Below are positions 8,423-11,568 of a stretch of DNA of 11,568 nucleotides, piece after piece; the stretch's first letter is position 1, and each line of letters starts with the position of its first letter. This DNA is from Pigoraptor vietnamica (taxonomy: Eukaryota; Opisthokonta; Filasterea). The stretch lies in contig CALSCQ010001043.1 in NCBI GenBank assembly GCA_943704525.1, positions 1-11,568 of the forward strand. The letters run 5' to 3'. The position numbers and the translations under genes are program-made. The notes under the pieces are model-generated. The model made no database searches and was not told the origin of the DNA. It saw only the letters and a list, made by a program, of their open reading frames with translations.

Positions 8423-9571
8423 TGTGTGTGTGTGTGTGTATGTGTGTGTATGTGTGTGTGTGTGTGTGTGCATACTCGTAAGACGCACTCTGAGCGACAT
8501 TTCCTTTGCAAACTCGCCTGTCCGTCGGATTGAACTCGACCGAGAGCACGCCGCCCTTGTGGTGGGAGAGCACGTGCTGTATGTCCGTTTCCACGCTGTC
8601 GCCGCTGAAGAGCACGCGTGTGAGCGCGACCGTCTTGTCAGAGGAGCCCGTCGCAAGAGCTGGAGAGAAGAAGAAAGGGGGTCGTTCATGTAAAGCCACG
8701 CGCAGGCGGTCATGTGAGGCCACGCGCAGGCGGCAATGAAAAGTGACACGACCATTGAACCAAGAGCGAGTTGAGTACGGCTCAGAGCAAGCGGCGCTTC
8801 ATGCGGCACTCACTTCCGGAGGGAAGAAGACGCGCCGTGAGGACGTTTGCGTCGTGTAGGCCCTCGATGCTATGCAGCAGCTGCGGAGAGTAAAGCCATT
8901 GTCACTGTTTGTGTCACGTTATGCGCGCGCACACGACACTTTACTCGTGCGATCACGGCATGCACACACCTGCTGCGGGTACTTGCCGTCGCCCTCCTCG
9001 TTCTGCGCAACGCAACGGCAGCGAGGACAGAAATGTAGGCGAGAGGACGAGTGTGAGCAGTCTGACATTGCCGCAGCACCCCTCTCCCCCACACGCCCTC
9101 GTGGTCCACTGTCCCACACCACCCCAACTCCGCAAAGAGCGGCCAACGCACCAAGTCGGCCACATTCGCGCGCTTTGCCTCTCGCGCCAGATTCGACTTC
9201 CACAGCCGGTGTTCGCCTGCGCGCGGAATTCAGCGCTCAGTCACAGCCAACCGTATAGATGCGCTCGTTGATGGGCAGCGTCTCGATGGGCGCATGTCAC
9301 GCGTGTCTCTCCACACGCAACACCACACGACCACGACACAAGCAACCCACTCAGAATGCCGTAGAGCTCGTTGTCCTTCTCGTCGACGACCTCCACCGAG
9401 AGACCGCTGCATCCACAGCCGATGGGTCAGCCCCATCTATCAATGTCCTCATAAGGCCTAAACACACACACGCGCTTCCCACCTCTCTTCCCGCAGTTTC
9501 GCGATCGTGCCCTCGTAGCCGCGGTGGTGGAGAAACCCGGCGATGAGGCGCACGATTTCGTGGTCGTTCAT
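6969..9571 (-). CDS. LisH motif plus seven-blade WD40 repeat protein, 13-14 exons
   Basis: Exons assembled by splice sites and phase (minus order): 9571-9483, 9406-9351, [optional 9281-9252], 9216-9152, 9002-8970, 8880-8814, 8659-8518, 8331-8158, 7998-7914, 7833-7756, 7670-7562, 7482-7439, 7288-7205, 7130-6969 (TGA). Phases agree at every join and give 395 aa, or 405 aa with the optional exon. Residues about 4-30 (HEIVRLIAGFLHHRGYEGTI) form a LisH dimerisation motif, with the start ATG directly before it. Seven WD40 blades follow; examples are LATGSSDKTVAL, ILTGGMDGVVAIVD, FATASYDKTVCVYA, ILVSTDRDRLILF, YSQPRHCWHPSGHYIFATSQ then IYVWD, and SGHKGLVRDVSF then HKVILW. LisH-WD40 proteins are typically scaffolds of multisubunit complexes (ubiquitin ligases, dynein regulators, spliceosome, chromatin). 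Which family this one belongs to is not determined. The join of exon 2 to the EHRLWKSNL exon is the weakest part. Confidence 0.85.
8332..8517 (-). other. GC-AG intron containing a (CA)n tract
   Basis: Intron 186 nt long in the LisH-WD40 gene. The donor reads GACAG|GCGAGT and the acceptor TTTAG|C. Only the GC donor keeps the frame and restores the WD40 sequence EFNPTDSNVILTGG; the nearby GT (GCGA|GTTTGC) would break it. About half of the intron is the dinucleotide repeat. Confidence 0.75.
8378..8470 (+). repeat. (TG)n microsatellite, (CA)n in the transcript
   Basis: About 93 bp of TG dinucleotides with a few interruptions (GCGCG near 8418, TA near 8439 and 8449). It lies wholly inside an intron of the minus-strand LisH-WD40 gene. 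Apparent Val-Cys-rich readings through it are artefacts. Confidence 0.97.
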
Positions 9572-9915
9572 TTTTCGCGAAGGCGGCACGTGCCAACAAC
9601 CTCCCAGCGAGTCTTGATCCCTCTCGCCCTCGTCCGCTCAGTTTCACCCTTTTACTTTGAACGGCGCGACATAAGAAGCATGCGACGCCCCGTGTGCACG
9701 CGTTCACCCCGGCAGACACCCGTCCTGCGGCCACTATGGCGTTTCGGGTGTGCGTGCGTGGGTGCGTGCCCTCATCAATACTGTGTGAGGCAGTGATGAC
9801 GCAAGCAAATGGGCTGATTCTTTCTGCATTCCCCCAACGACACGCAGACCCCTCCGGCCACTCGCGTCTCACGATTGCAACGACGTCAACCACACGTTCT
9901 CTGTGAGCAGTGACG

Positions 9916-9987
<72 letters not shown>

Positions 9988-10069
9988 CACGCTCGGCCGA
10001 GACAATGACAAACGCGCGAACAGGCGCAAGTTACACGACACGTGCGCGCACACTTGATCATAGGGCACT
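9572..10069. other. Spacer: upstream region of the LisH-WD40 gene and 3' flank of the RPC7 gene
   Basis: 498 bp without a supported gene. Both neighbours are on the minus strand, so this stretch holds the 3' end of the RPC7 transcript and the promoter of the LisH-WD40 gene. The only striking element is the (CT)33 tract. Reading frames that cross it are low-complexity and contain no domain. Confidence 0.5.
9919..9984 (+). repeat. (CT)33 microsatellite, (GA)33 on the minus strand
   Basis: A perfect 66-bp CT tract, followed by TTTC. It is a homopurine-homopyrimidine mirror repeat located about 350 bp upstream of the LisH-WD40 start and about 85 bp beyond the RPC7 stop on the minus strand. Confidence 0.97.
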
Positions 10070-11273
10070 TTAATAGACGGGTCCTTCTGCGAGTGGGCAA
10101 CGCCAACAAAACGACGGTCAGCAAGCGATGTAGCAGTACACCAGTTCCATGTTAATGGCACTCACATCGCGCACACACGCGGGACCCTCGGACCGCCACC
10201 GCCAGCACACACGCACACACACACGCACAACACGCGTTCTCACCGTCGTCCAACCCGTCGTCGTCGAGGCCGTAGTCGCCGCCATCGTCAAAGTAGCTGT
10301 TGTTGTAATCGGTGCCTTCTTCCAAGTCCTCGTCATCGTACAATTCGTCCTCATTCTCCTCGCCCTCGCCATCGCCGCCGCCCTCCTTCTCCTCCTGCTA
10401 CGGACGCAGCGTCACAAGCGAACGAACAAGCACCGTACGCAGCGCACGCCATGCAACAACGCCCTGCTTCTCATCCCCGCAGACACAGCACCACGCCAAG
10501 GACAAACAAAAGCAGGAACAACCGAACACACAGAGACGACAACGCGGCAGCGTATTCGGCGACAAACACCGAGGCCATGCTTCGCGGAAAACGAGGAAGA
10601 CCAGCACGTCTCACTCTCTTCCCCCTCTCTTAGCAAACACGCACCTCTGCGGCATCTTCGTTGCCTTCCGCGTTCTCGTCCACCGGTTTTCGGTCCAACT
10701 CGTCGAGATCGACCGTAACGGGCGCCTCTTCGACGCGCACGCGGCGTGTCCGTGGCGCTGGAAGGCGCGGCGCAAATAGCGACACGCCCTTGCGCGCACT
10801 CCCTTGTAACCGCTTCACTTTCAACTCGGCAGGGAACACGGCGAAATCTGCACCGGAGGCAACGACGGGTGGCGTGTGATCAGACGACGGCGATAGCGAA
10901 AATGGGCGGTGACGCGCCTATCGCGACGGTGGGTCCATCTAACGCAAGTGCAGGGAGCGAGAATCACGCTTCCCGCGCACATACCAACGTCGCCGTCTGC
11001 TAGTCTCCGCTCGCACACGCGCCGGTCGACCGGTTTGTATCTGTCGGCATATCGCTCAACATCTGCGCGACAAACAGCGCCGAAATTTTAGTGAGATTTC
11101 TCTCGCTGACAGTCGAACGCACGGACGATGCACAATCGGCCACCTTTTTGTTGCGACCTGAACTGCAGAAAGTACGGCGACTCGCGCATATGCCTCCGCA
11201 GTTCGTCTACTTTACGCACGAGGTACTCTTCAGACGCGGTGAGCGGCTTGACGGGCGGCATGTTGTCCACGGC
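10070..11273 (-). CDS. RNA polymerase III subunit RPC7/Rpc31 (POLR3G family), 5' end not found
   Basis: Exons (minus order): 11273-11144, 11062-10985, 10847-10645, 10394-10244, 10086-10070 (TAA). All joins agree in phase (0 entering; 1, 1, 0, 1 between) and give 192 aa. Three blocks fit RPC7/Rpc31 in order: an N-terminal PPVKPLTASEEYLVRKVDEL followed by MRESPYFLQF (the human protein has a comparable EEY...PYF segment); DVERYADRYKP next to FAVFPAELKVKR (yeast has IERYSDKY and LFPNEL); and an acidic C-terminal tail with EEGTDYNNSYFDDGGDYG, ending EGPVY. RPC7 belongs to the RPC3-RPC6-RPC7 heterotrimer of Pol III, which acts in initiation at tRNA and 5S genes; its acidic tail is a family hallmark. 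The visible first exon begins in phase 0 at AVDNMPP, so a short N-terminal exon lies upstream, unidentified. The exon set is my reconstruction. Confidence 0.87.
10206..10232 (+). repeat. Short imperfect (CA)n tract in the last RPC7 intron
   Basis: About 27 bp of CA dinucleotides with CG interruptions, inside the minus-strand intron 10087-10243. It is noted because every sizeable microsatellite here lies in non-coding sequence. Confidence 0.85.
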
Positions 11274-11431
11274 CTGCCACCAACCGATTCGAGAGATGGC
11301 AACACGAAAAAGGATGCACCGCGTGAGACGGTTGATATCGCCCAGCATGCCATTCCCACAGAAACCCCTCCCTACGTCCTCTTCTCACCGCGTAGAATGA
11401 CCACACTCCACCACTAAGCGACGGACTAAGC
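11274..11431 (-). other. Intron or 5' region upstream of the first visible RPC7 exon
   Basis: Read on the minus strand, this ends in a pyrimidine-containing tract (CATCCTTTTTCGTGTTGCC) and a GGTGGCAG acceptor, so 11274 onwards is intron. A donor-like GCG|GTGAGA occurs at about 11389. A small exon ending there (...WSFYA) would be in a compatible phase, but it shows no RPC7 similarity, so I do not call it. Confidence 0.4.

Positions 11432-11568
<137 letters not shown>

Noticed and set aside
8382-8693. Possible plus-strand gene opposite the WD40 exons
   Set aside because: Minus-strand exons have matching splice sites, phases and WD40 repeats. The plus frame begins in the microsatellite and shows no domain.
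8081-8809. Open frames through the TG/CA tract encoding Thr-His or Val-Cys strings
   Set aside because: These are simple-sequence artefacts. The stretch is an intron of the LisH-WD40 gene.

Overview
The window is nuclear DNA from a GC-rich, intron-rich, probably unicellular eukaryote. Coding exons are interrupted by many short GT-AG introns (about 75-250 nt), one gene is a subunit of eukaryotic RNA polymerase III, and long (CA)n and (CT)n microsatellites lie in introns and spacers. The species cannot be named from the sequence. A probable Ras-association domain and two Golgi-type glycosyltransferases would fit an amoebozoan or a unicellular relative of animals, but this is inference.

Layout. 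(1) 173-2559 (+): last exon of a gene whose 5' part lies outside the window. It starts with a short stretch resembling the end of a Ras-association domain, then runs into about 750 residues of Lys/Ser/Pro/Ala-rich disordered repeats. (2) 2696-4104 (-): a two-exon type II membrane glycosyltransferase of the GT49 (LARGE/B4GAT1-like) family, converging on gene 1. (3) 4885-6720 (+): a single-exon type II membrane protein with a degenerate GT25-like module followed by a GT2 module. Genes 2 and 3 are head to head across a 780-bp spacer. (4) 6969-9571 (-): a gene of 13 or 14 exons, assembled here by hand, encoding a LisH motif followed by a seven-bladed WD40 propeller. Its structure includes a GC-AG intron and an 11-codon exon. 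(5) 10070-11273 (-): five exons of a gene for the RNA polymerase III subunit RPC7/Rpc31 (POLR3G family), also assembled by hand. Its N-terminal exon was not found and may lie beyond the (CA)n tract that ends the window.

How the genes relate. The two glycosyltransferases are the only pair with an evident shared theme: both look like Golgi-lumen enzymes and both start from one intergenic region, so co-expression is plausible. The other three genes look unrelated in function. I see no CRISPR array, transposon, tRNA or rRNA, and no defence-type operon. The most unusual items are the phosphosite-dense repeat protein and the GT25-GT2 fusion with an altered acidic motif.
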